From NCBI GenBank assembly GCA_902513935.1, contig CABXOR010000009.1, positions 1-41,587 of the forward strand: a stretch of DNA of 41,587 nucleotides. Direction: 5' to 3'. Under the pieces are notes generated by a model. It worked only from the letters and a program-made list of their open reading frames with translations. It searched no databases and was not told where the DNA came from. Source of the DNA: an uncultured SAR324 cluster bacterium. Its GTDB lineage: Bacteria > SAR324 > NAC60-12. The translations under genes were made by a program, and so were the position numbers. This document shows, piece after piece, positions 22,885-30,689 of the stretch (position 1 is the first letter of the stretch; the number at the start of each line of letters is the position of its first letter).

Positions 22885-23304
22885 ACAGATGTTTTAAGAT
22901 GTGGATGATTGTTGATGGTATAGCAAAAAGTCTGAAATCTACACAGTGATTTCGACCGAATAGAGAAATCATAATTATATAGTGAAGTGACTTATAAAAA
23001 TTTTTTCGCTTCACTCGAAATGACACGGTTTAGGGCAGAATCATTTTAAGCAACTTGAAAAAAATCACAAGACCAGACAGTCTTTGTGAAAACAATCTGT
23101 GCGAGAATTACTTTACTCGACTGTTACGAGTTTTATCATGTCACTCAGAACGCATTTCAATAATATTAAAATATATCAGTTTTTTATTAGGGTTCTCATC
23201 GTTCGAGATGACATGCCTCAGTCAATAATATAAGTTTCATACGATAATTCAAGACTCACGAGTACTTTAATAAAAAACCAAGTAGGCTGAACCCAAGAAG
23301 TTTT
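22885..23304. repeat. Intergenic region with REP-like motifs
   Basis: No gene. It contains GCTTCACTCGAAATGACA (about 22990-23025) and CTCATCGTTCGAGATGACA (about 23190-23215). Both resemble the (C)GTTCGGGATGACA motif of 33002-33024 and 33278-33300, so this is a chromosomal dispersed repeat family unlike the island's modules. Confidence 0.45.
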
Positions 23305-23907
23305 ATGAACGCAAAGCTAAAAAAAAGTATTCTCGTAATTTATCTGCTCTGTTTTGCAACACAAGCCTGGGCACTAAGAGCAAAAATTCGATTTCTTTTT
23401 CCTGTTAGTACAAAAAGCGTGACAGATGGTTTTGAGGACACAGAGCTCAAAACATCAGAATTCGTGCTAGCTTTTTTGATGCCGATTTCCCGGAACACCC
23501 AGTTGGATTTAGGATATTCATATTTTAATGCTCGGATCGAAGATCCTGTCGATTCGTCGGAAGGCTACAAAGGATTTTTCCGTGCCCATTTACTACAACT
23601 TGGAGCAGGTTATACAGGGTTCGAGCTGACGAAAAATATATCGCTGCTTTTTGAGGCTTCTGTCCGGATTCCTGTCAGCGGTCAAGCCGAAGTGAAAGGA
23701 AACCAGGATTCCTCAGAAGCGTCTTCCATCAGCGGAATGGGTTATTTTTTTGGACCCGGGATTGCTTATGGCAACATGGAAGTGCTGTTATTTTATCAGC
23801 GCAGAAATTTGAGTTTTGATGGCCTGACAGTTTTGCGTAACGGTAAGCGTCAGGATGTGGCTCTACATTCTACAGAATACGGTATTGGTCTCGGATATAC
23901 TTTTTAA
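23305..23907 (+). CDS. Outer-membrane beta-barrel protein
   Basis: 200 residues. The signal peptide ends TQAWA. The mature protein is a set of alternating strands (LDLGYSYFNARI, LLQLGAGYTGFEL, NISLLFEASVRIPV, GYFFGPGIAYGNMEVLLFYQ) ending in GLGYTF with the C-terminal Phe typical of Bam-assembled barrels. The size fits an eight-stranded OmpA/OmpX-like barrel. The following dehydrogenase starts 9 bases later, so they may share a transcript. Confidence 0.75.
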   Translation: MNAKLKKSILVIYLLCFATQAWALRAKIRFLFPVSTKSVTDGFEDTELKTSEFVLAFLMPISRNTQLDLGYSYFNARIEDPVDSSEGYKGFFRAHLLQLGAGYTGFELTKNISLLFEASVRIPVSGQAEVKGNQDSSEASSISGMGYFFGPGIAYGNMEVLLFYQRRNLSFDGLTVLRNGKRQDVALHSTEYGIGLGYTF

Positions 23908-23916
23908 TGCTTTGTT

Positions 23917-24921
23917 ATGTTTAATGTTATTGTCAACAAAGAATATGAACTTTTGTTCGAAAGACTCAAAGCGGAAGCTCCGGATTCTTTTGCACTGTCG
24001 CTGGCTGATTTTTCTCATCCGGATGAAAAACTGAATGTCCTGCTTGAAAAAGCAGATGCAATTATTGGACAGGTAAATCCCAGCGATTCGCAGTATGAAA
24101 TCGCCGGGAGGCTGCGGATAATTCAAACCATGAGTGCTGGCTACGACCGGATAGACCTGGTAAAAGCAAAACATCATAACGTTTTAGTTGCCAGCAACAA
24201 CGGCGCCAATGCGGTCTCAGTTGCAGAGCATGTTTTGATGCAAATTTTCGTACTCTATAGGCAGTTGCTGTTTCACCACCGTTCTGTAACTTCTGGACCC
24301 TGGAAAAATTTAAAACACACAAACAAAGAACTTGCAGGAAAAACCCTGGGGATTTTTGGATTGGGGCACATAGGAAAAGCCCTTGCGCAGCGGGCTGTGG
24401 CTTTGGGTGTCAAGGTTCAATATTTTGATGTCGTACGCCAGTCGGAAGCAGAAAAAGAGTGGGGCCTGAAATATCTCTTTCCGGAAGAATTGCTTTCAAG
24501 TTCTGATATCATCAGTTACCACCTTCCAAAAACCAGCTTTACCCACCATTTAATAAACAGGAATTCACTCCGGAAAATGCGTCCGGATGCACTTTTGATC
24601 AATTCCTCGCGCGGTTATATTCAGGACGAAAATGCTATTTATGAGGCTTTGACTTCCGGCCAGATTTCTGCTGCCGGACTGGATGTTTTTGAAGTGGAAC
24701 CACTGCCTGAAAACTCGCCGCTGCGAAAATTAGAAAATGTGGTGCTGACTCCTCACAGTGCGCCTGATAATGAAAGCCTTATACTGGCTGTTCAGAATGC
24801 ACTCGATAATCTCCTCAGAGTTTCAAATGGGAATGAACCGCAATCTATTGCGGTTGACCATGAAGAAGTAACGCGTCAGTTTTTAGAGCGCTTACCGGAG
24901 GTGAAACTGACTGCTTCCTGA
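23917..24921 (+). CDS. D-isomer-specific 2-hydroxyacid dehydrogenase
   Basis: 334 residues, a cytoplasmic NAD(P)-dependent oxidoreductase of 2-hydroxy acids. The dinucleotide motif GLGHIG is at 148-153 with Asp171 after the second strand, favouring NAD. The catalytic triad is Arg232 (NSSRG), Glu261 (VEPLP) and His280 (LTPHSA). Length is normal. The substrate could be glyoxylate, hydroxypyruvate, phosphoglycerate or another acid. It probably shares a transcript with the barrel gene. Confidence 0.9.
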   Translation: MFNVIVNKEYELLFERLKAEAPDSFALSLADFSHPDEKLNVLLEKADAIIGQVNPSDSQYEIAGRLRIIQTMSAGYDRIDLVKAKHHNVLVASNNGANAVSVAEHVLMQIFVLYRQLLFHHRSVTSGPWKNLKHTNKELAGKTLGIFGLGHIGKALAQRAVALGVKVQYFDVVRQSEAEKEWGLKYLFPEELLSSSDIISYHLPKTSFTHHLINRNSLRKMRPDALLINSSRGYIQDENAIYEALTSGQISAAGLDVFEVEPLPENSPLRKLENVVLTPHSAPDNESLILAVQNALDNLLRVSNGNEPQSIAVDHEEVTRQFLERLPEVKLTAS

Positions 24922-25014
24922 CTCTTACGTAATTTGCTGAAAACAAAGTTGGACTGTGTTTTGCAGAATTAATAAGTGGAACTATATTTTAGCAAACTAT
25001 TCTGACTAAAGGTC

Positions 25015-25959
25015 ATGGAACAGCAGGTAACTAATCTGTATTTTGAACTGGGTGTAAAACCCGGTGTATCCCCAAAGCAACTGAAGCAGGCTTATCGTCA
25101 GTCTGTGATGCGCTATCATCCGGATACGGCTGCAGGAAAAGGCAATACGGAAAAATTTAGGCAGGTAACAGAAGCATATCAGCTACTGCAGAAAATGAAT
25201 GCCTATGAAGCTGCTTCTTCCAGTAAAAAAACGGTCAGCAGAACCTCTAATTTGAGACAGAAGTTTTCTTCAGTTTTTTTTAAAAAGAGAAGGCACGAGA
25301 ACCAAACTGAAAAACCGTGGTGGGATAATATAGATGTCCCTCAGGGAAAAAATGAAAAAATAAAAGTAAACCGCCAGACCACCAATCTCTCACTTGAAGA
25401 ACTGATTAACTGCGTTGAACTTTCTGCAAACCAGTATGTGCGTCAGGTGGCGCTGGAAGCAATTGCTGCAAAAAGGGATGAAGGCGGAGTGAAATATTTA
25501 CTTCACCTTTTGCAAAACTCAGAAAAATCAAACCGCAATCAGGTTATACAGGCACTTGGTCAATGTGGATTTCAAGGGGTAAACAAGTATCTGCTGGCAT
25601 ATGTAACAGATCCGGATATAGAAATCTCTACCTCTGCAATCAAGGCCATGGAGCGTCTTAACGCTGCAAACCGCTCCCTTGTAGTTGAAATCCTCCGTAA
25701 AAAAAATCCAACTTGGCAGAACTCATTATTGCAGCCGCTTTCAAAAATAAAAAACAAGGTCTTTTCTGTTGCTGCTTCAAAGCGCAAATTAGGAGGTCTA
25801 CTGTTACGTGAACGTAAACTCACTGCAGAACAACTGGAAATAGCTTTGCTCATGCAGAAGAGATTCCCGCTGCTACTGGGTCAAATACTGCGCTATCTTA
25901 ATTACGTTTCCATTCCGGAAATTCAAAATTCAATTGCCTCCCAGAAAAATTTCAGTTAA
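25015..25959 (+). CDS. J-domain / HEAT / MshEN-like fusion protein
   Basis: 314 residues. The N-terminal J-domain (8-62) has the HPD motif at 35-37 and helices around KQLKQAYRQSVMRYHPD, so it can stimulate an Hsp70. A linker with basic patches (KKRRHENQTEKPWW) is followed by HEAT-like helical repeats (about 120-225: LSANQYVRQVALEAIAAKRD, NRNQVIQALGQCG, TSAIKAMERLN). Residues 256-314 resemble the N-terminal MshEN/GspE-type domain: LGGLLLRERKLTAEQLEIAL, then Q and LGQILRYLNYVSIPEIQNSI. No transmembrane segment is seen. The order DnaJ-HEAT-MshEN is unusual; in other proteins MshEN can bind cyclic-di-GMP, but this is not shown here. Confidence 0.75.
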   Translation: MEQQVTNLYFELGVKPGVSPKQLKQAYRQSVMRYHPDTAAGKGNTEKFRQVTEAYQLLQKMNAYEAASSSKKTVSRTSNLRQKFSSVFFKKRRHENQTEKPWWDNIDVPQGKNEKIKVNRQTTNLSLEELINCVELSANQYVRQVALEAIAAKRDEGGVKYLLHLLQNSEKSNRNQVIQALGQCGFQGVNKYLLAYVTDPDIEISTSAIKAMERLNAANRSLVVEILRKKNPTWQNSLLQPLSKIKNKVFSVAASKRKLGGLLLRERKLTAEQLEIALLMQKRFPLLLGQILRYLNYVSIPEIQNSIASQKNFS

Positions 25960-25999
25960 CGTCAAAGGTTATGTTTGACGTAATAAATGTCTTGCAGAA

Positions 26000-26345
26000 C
26001 AATTAGTTGAACATTTCAACAAGAAGCACTCCGCCATATTACAGGGGCTACAAAGCGCTCAATGCAGAAATAACAATTTTTTAAAACCGTAAATCGGACG
26101 ATCCTTTTATTGTAGGATTATGTGATTTACAGGAGAAACTGACGCTGCTGACTTCGATCAAAATTGAAACAGAAGGACAACATGCGGTAACAGTAGATCA
26201 TGCCGCCTATCCGCCAAAAAACCGCATCAAGCCCAACCGCAGACTGATTGTTTCGCTTGGTACAGTTGTAGGTTTGTTCTTTGAAATCTTCCTTGTGTTT
26301 TTTGTTTTATTTGTACAAAAGCAGAGGGAAACATATTCCGAATAA
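26000..26345 (+). pseudogene. C-terminal remnant of a Wzz-type chain-length regulator
   Basis: The sequence reads YYRGYKALNAEITIF, a TAA stop (26082-26084), then NRKSDDPFIVGLCDLQEKL, DHAAYPPKNRIKPNRRLIVS, the transmembrane LGTVVGLFFEIFLVFFVLF and QKQRETYSE. This is the end of a Wzz/O-antigen chain-length determinant (conserved PP.NRIKPNRRLI followed by the second membrane helix). The N-terminal part and the start are absent and an in-frame stop is present, so the gene is dead. Confidence 0.8.
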
Positions 26346-26387
26346 GCTATCTTACTTGAGACAGAAAAATATTCTATTCCCTCTCTT

Positions 26388-26948
26388 TTATTCCGGAAGA
26401 GTCCTCAATCGAATCTCCACCAAAGCCGTGTGAATAGCTCCTTCCGGAGTCAATTCACTCTGAAAAAGTGTCACGGAATCTGCAATTCCAGACAACAAAA
26501 TATTCCTCACTTTAAAATCGACTGTTTTTCCTGCACGCGGTTTCAGCCGCCCAAGTGTCACATGCGGAGCGAAACGGCGGCGCTCCGGATTTATTCCATA
26601 TTTGCGCACGCAGTTTAACAAATTCCTTTGCAACTGAAGCAGTTCGGCAGTTCGTTCAACGAGTGCGGTAGCAATTCTTGGGCGTGAAAACGGGAAAGGG
26701 GTAATTGTGGAAATTGTCAGTGGAACTGCTTTCGTTGACTCCAGTTTTCGTTCCATGGCGAGCTTTAGAGCGGAGATCTTCACGGATTCAACGTCTCTCG
26801 AAAAGGCCAGAGTAAGGTGATAGTTTTCAGGAGGGAGCCAGCGAATTTTCTGACGCTTGTCCTGTCCGGCAATGAGTTTAGCATGTCCGGACAATTCATG
26901 CCTGAGTGACAAAGGCAATTCCAGTGAAATGAAGGACCGGATCTTCAT
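26388..26948 (-). CDS. thpR: RNA 2',3'-cyclic phosphodiesterase (2H family)
   Basis: 186 residues from ATG 26948; TTG 26951 is an alternative. The two catalytic HxTx motifs are NYHLTLAF and APHVTLGR, typical for LigT/ThpR, which opens 2',3'-cyclic phosphate ends of RNA and in vitro joins tRNA halves. Length is normal. It follows pmbA by four bases, so the two form an operon. It is cytoplasmic. Confidence 0.9.
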   Translation of the reverse strand: MKIRSFISLELPLSLRHELSGHAKLIAGQDKRQKIRWLPPENYHLTLAFSRDVESVKISALKLAMERKLESTKAVPLTISTITPFPFSRPRIATALVERTAELLQLQRNLLNCVRKYGINPERRRFAPHVTLGRLKPRAGKTVDFKVRNILLSGIADSVTLFQSELTPEGAIHTALVEIRLRTLPE

Positions 26949-26952
26949 CAAC

Positions 26953-28296
26953 TTATCCGGAAACAGTCAGGCCTTCAATCAGCAGTGCCGGAATAAAGGA
27001 ATGCGTGAGTTCAGGCTGGTATGCATTGCCGCTGGCCCGGATGTTTTGCAGGACATCAAAAAAGTTTCCGGCAACAGTGATGCTGTCAACGGGCTGAATC
27101 CGGAGTCCATTTTCCATCAGAAATCCCTGTACTCCAATTGAAATATCTCCGCTGACAGGATTGCAGCCGGCTTGACCTTCAAGCTGGGTGACGAGCAGAC
27201 ATCTGTTGTTTATTGAACAAAGCTGCTCCAGACTGTGATCACCTCTCGGCCATACCAGGTTATGTGAACGCGTACTGATTCCACCGGAATATCCGCGTGA
27301 AGCATGTCCGGTTGAGTTTTTATTCTCTTTGCCAGCAGATTCAACGTGATATAAAAAATTACGGAAAATACCATTTTCAATCAGCGGCAGCGGTTTTGTC
27401 AAAAAGCCTTCTGCATCGAGAAAACAGGAACGGTTCCCGCCCGGCCGATGTGGATCATCGAACAAAGTCAGTTCCGGAGTGGCAATTGTTTCACCGAGTT
27501 TTCCCTGCAGTCGTGACATTCCGTGCTGTGCGGATTCTGCGGAAAAGGCTCCGAAGAACATTCCTAAAAAACGCGGTGCAACATGTTCGTCTAGCACCAC
27601 TGGTAATTTCCCGCCTTTTATTGGAACTGCTCTCAGCAGTTCTGCCGCCTTTTCTACTGCTTCGGTGCCAATTCTATTTCCTACATCCTTATCCCAGTTC
27701 CGGCGGTGAAAAATCTTCATTCCGGATTTTCTGGAGTCTCCATCCTGTAAAAGCGGTCCGCACCAGGCGGCAACTTCATTTGACTGCTGTCTGTAGAAGA
27801 CACCTCTGCTGGAGAGCAAAAGCGATTCATTACTTCCGCGCGAAACTCCAAGATACGGAATTGAAACTACACGCTTATCTGCAGCTTTGACTGCATCTTC
27901 TATTGACAATCCAAGTTCTGTCAGGTCCTTTGTTTTCAACTTATCAAGATCGGAATTGTAAAGTTCAAGTGAGGCAGAATCCGGAATATCTGCCGGTGCG
28001 TCCAGCATTTTAACTTCAGTTGGATCCTGCAGTTTTGCGTTTTCATAGGCATTTTCAAAGGCATGCTGAATGGAATCTGAACTCAGCCGCTCCGTGGACG
28101 CAAGTCCGGTACGGCTTCCATCGAGAACTCTTACTCCCAAACCAAGGCTGGTGGATTGTTCAACTTTTTCCACTTTACCTTCCTGTATTTCCACATCCAA
28201 CGATTCGCTGCGTTCTACCACAACATCTACATCTTTCAGCCCCTTTTTTTCTGTGAGCACCAAAACCTGTTCGGCAGCCTGCTTCATATTCATCAT
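26953..28296 (-). CDS. pmbA: TldE/PmbA, regulator partner of TldD protease
   Basis: 447 residues (typical ~450). The N-terminal VLVLTEKKGLKDVDVVVERS, VEQSTSLGLGVRVLDGSRTG, and the C-terminal RGYSGGISTRSHNLVWPRGD and LVTQLEGQAGCNPVSGDISI are family marks. It lacks the HExxxH zinc site of TldD and acts as its non-catalytic partner in a heterodimer that degrades unfolded or linear peptides and matures microcin-type leaders. A TldD gene is not in this window. AAAGGA precedes the ATG. thpR follows directly. Confidence 0.95.
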   Translation of the reverse strand: MMNMKQAAEQVLVLTEKKGLKDVDVVVERSESLDVEIQEGKVEKVEQSTSLGLGVRVLDGSRTGLASTERLSSDSIQHAFENAYENAKLQDPTEVKMLDAPADIPDSASLELYNSDLDKLKTKDLTELGLSIEDAVKAADKRVVSIPYLGVSRGSNESLLLSSRGVFYRQQSNEVAAWCGPLLQDGDSRKSGMKIFHRRNWDKDVGNRIGTEAVEKAAELLRAVPIKGGKLPVVLDEHVAPRFLGMFFGAFSAESAQHGMSRLQGKLGETIATPELTLFDDPHRPGGNRSCFLDAEGFLTKPLPLIENGIFRNFLYHVESAGKENKNSTGHASRGYSGGISTRSHNLVWPRGDHSLEQLCSINNRCLLVTQLEGQAGCNPVSGDISIGVQGFLMENGLRIQPVDSITVAGNFFDVLQNIRASGNAYQPELTHSFIPALLIEGLTVSG

Positions 28297-28515
28297 GTGT
28301 ATTTTTCCTTTTTTAGTGACAATAATAATGGTTTTTTAAGAAGAACTAACATCTACCAGCAGCAGAGAAAAATTAGGACTTGCTGAAAAATAATTATATT
28401 CAATAATATCAATAAGTAATTATTGGATTTATGGTTAAAACTTCAGGGGGTTTACGTGCAAGCTCGAAAGCTTTACTCCCTGTTTTGTATGAATACTTTT
28501 TCCCAACGAGGTGAC

Positions 28516-28541
28516 CTCACTAGAAAAACTTTTTCAGTGAG
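28516..28541. terminator. Hairpin after the tandem lipoprotein genes
   Basis: CTCACT...AGTGAG closes a stem whose inner part, GAAAAA/CTTTTTC, also pairs with one bulge. It lies 36 bases after the stop of the minus-strand lipoprotein gene. A good T-tract is lacking, so its terminator role is only likely. Confidence 0.4.
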
Positions 28542-28576
28542 TCCTGAATATAAATTCAAATACTGTTTGTGCTTTC

Positions 28577-30637
28577 TTAAAAAGGTGATTTGGTAACACG
28601 GATTTGTGTTACTCCCAGACTGTTGGTTTCAGACCAGGCAACGATTAGTTTGTTGAGGTAGGCAGCGGCACTGGGTTTTCCGGTAATTTTGGCGGTGTTG
28701 AGATTCAGGCCATCAAAACTGTCTCCATCCTTGAAACTCCAGGTTGAAGTTCCATTGAATTCAGCGACACGTACCTGGGTGTTACCATTTTCTTCCAGCC
28801 AAACCGCATAAAGTTTGGAGCTTGAACTGTTGTCAGTAACTTTTACCAATTGCGGATATGAAGCATTTTGCGTGTAATCCTTATTAATTCCCTTCGTTGC
28901 ATTATCTCCATCCACAGAACTCCAACTGCTTCCATCATATGATCTCACTCGAATTTGCGTCCGGTTGTCTGCATTGGCTTCACTCCAGGCCAGATATAAT
29001 TTGGTACTAAGTACCGCCATTGTCGGAGAGGTTGCGTTTTTGCCGGTTGCCATGTTGATTCCGGTGCTGACGTTATCGTCTACAAATGTCCAACTGCTGT
29101 TGTCGTTATATCTAGCCACACGTATCTGTGATGCGGAGTCGTTGTCTTCGCTCCAGGCAGCATAAATTCCGGAGTTAAAATTCAGCAATTTGGGATTTAT
29201 GGCATTTTTGCTCGGGTCTTTATTGATACCGGTTGCGTTATCGTCGATCTTGTCTACCAAATTCCAGCTGGTAATGTTGTCAAAAAGTTTAACTCTAATT
29301 TGATTTGCAGTACCGTTATATTCACTCCAAATTGCATATAGTGATGAATTATCCTTCAGCAGTTGAGGATTATTGGCAGAATAACTGGTTGAATAGTTAA
29401 GAGCCTGAAAATTGCTGTTTGTATCCCAGGAATCGGTACCATTATCGTATACTGCTGAACGGATCTCCCCCTTTCCGGCACCGTTGTCTTCGCTCCAAAT
29501 GGCAAAAATGTGCGTGCTGTTGTCAGCCAGTGAGGGATGAGTTGCATTACGTGATCCTCTCAAATTAATGCCGTTGTTACTGTCTCCGTCAATTGTACTC
29601 CAGGTGGAATTATCGTAGCTCTTGACCCTGATTTGGCTGATTCTGCCGTATTGTGAGATTTCGCTCCAGCTTACATAAAGCTTTGAGTTGTTATCGAATG
29701 CATGCAGACTCACATTATCGGCACGGTAAGTTGAGTTTTTATTAACTCCGTTAGAGCTTCCACCTCCATCAACGAGAACCCAGCATCCTACTGAAACGTT
29801 ATCCACATCTGCACTTACAGTTCCGTTGCCGTTACTAACCGTACATTTCCCGTTTGGCTGTGTTTTGACGCGAACGTTGTATTTGGCACTGGAAGCAACT
29901 CTAAATGAAAAACTTCCGTCGCTGGTCAAAGTTTGATCGTTTCCGTAATTGTTCTGCAGGACGATTGTTCCTGAAAGCCCGCTGACACTCCCTGAAACAG
30001 AATAAACTGTGTAAGAGCATATTATACTCACATCACTCACATTGTCGGAAACCACACCGCTATTCAGGTTTGGTGTACACGTCTGACCGGTGGGCTGCGT
30101 CAGGACCGTTACCAGGTATGTTACCCCTGAAGCCACTTTTGTTGTGAAGCTGAAACTGGTGTTGTCGCTGACAGTAAGATCATCTCCGGAGTTGTTCTGC
30201 AGAGTTACACTTTGACCTGAAAGCATTCCAACAACTGTACCGGAAATGGTGTACGATTCAGAGGTACATGCAACCGCAAGGGTTGTACTCGCGCTGAGTG
30301 TTCCTTCTCCACTGGTCACCGTGCAGGTTTGGCTGACGGGCTGCTGACGTACTGAGATGTTGTATGAAGTTCCGCTGATAAATGAGCCAAAGGAATAGGT
30401 TCCATCTGCGGTAATTCCAAGTGCTTCATTTTCTGTAAAAACATTAGTTGCCGTACTCTGTCCACTGCTAAGAACCACATTTTTGCCCTGCTGAAGACCG
30501 GAGACGCTTACTTTAAGTACATACGAACTGCTCCCGCTTCCGCTGCTGCTGTCCTCAGTTGCGGCACATCCTGTTAATGCGATAAGAAGAACTGATAAAA
30601 TGGTAAACTTAGTTGTCTGCTTTTTTATGTAAAGCAT
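28577..30637 (-). CDS. Large lipoprotein with Ig-like and propeller-like repeats
   Basis: 686 residues. The lipobox LTGC is at residue ~24, followed by a Ser-rich stalk (SSSGSGSSS). Residues ~40-290 hold four ~75-residue beta domains, each ending in a CTV/C-type turn (LSGTIVLQNN..., TQPTGQTCT...). From ~300 to the end there are about seven ~55-residue repeats built on LYA.WSE.NG..QIRV..Y(D/N)..SW, like blades of a propeller. It is probably exposed at the cell surface or periplasm for binding. It is paralogous to the next gene upstream and in the same orientation, so this is a tandem duplication. The exact domain family is uncertain. Confidence 0.75.
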   Translation of the reverse strand: MLYIKKQTTKFTILSVLLIALTGCAATEDSSSGSGSSSYVLKVSVSGLQQGKNVVLSSGQSTATNVFTENEALGITADGTYSFGSFISGTSYNISVRQQPVSQTCTVTSGEGTLSASTTLAVACTSESYTISGTVVGMLSGQSVTLQNNSGDDLTVSDNTSFSFTTKVASGVTYLVTVLTQPTGQTCTPNLNSGVVSDNVSDVSIICSYTVYSVSGSVSGLSGTIVLQNNYGNDQTLTSDGSFSFRVASSAKYNVRVKTQPNGKCTVSNGNGTVSADVDNVSVGCWVLVDGGGSSNGVNKNSTYRADNVSLHAFDNNSKLYVSWSEISQYGRISQIRVKSYDNSTWSTIDGDSNNGINLRGSRNATHPSLADNSTHIFAIWSEDNGAGKGEIRSAVYDNGTDSWDTNSNFQALNYSTSYSANNPQLLKDNSSLYAIWSEYNGTANQIRVKLFDNITSWNLVDKIDDNATGINKDPSKNAINPKLLNFNSGIYAAWSEDNDSASQIRVARYNDNSSWTFVDDNVSTGINMATGKNATSPTMAVLSTKLYLAWSEANADNRTQIRVRSYDGSSWSSVDGDNATKGINKDYTQNASYPQLVKVTDNSSSSKLYAVWLEENGNTQVRVAEFNGTSTWSFKDGDSFDGLNLNTAKITGKPSAAAYLNKLIVAWSETNSLGVTQIRVTKSPF

Positions 30638-30689
30638 TTTCAGGTTAAGCAGTTCAAGTTAGAGAAAGGGTTTTTCATGATTTTGCAGT

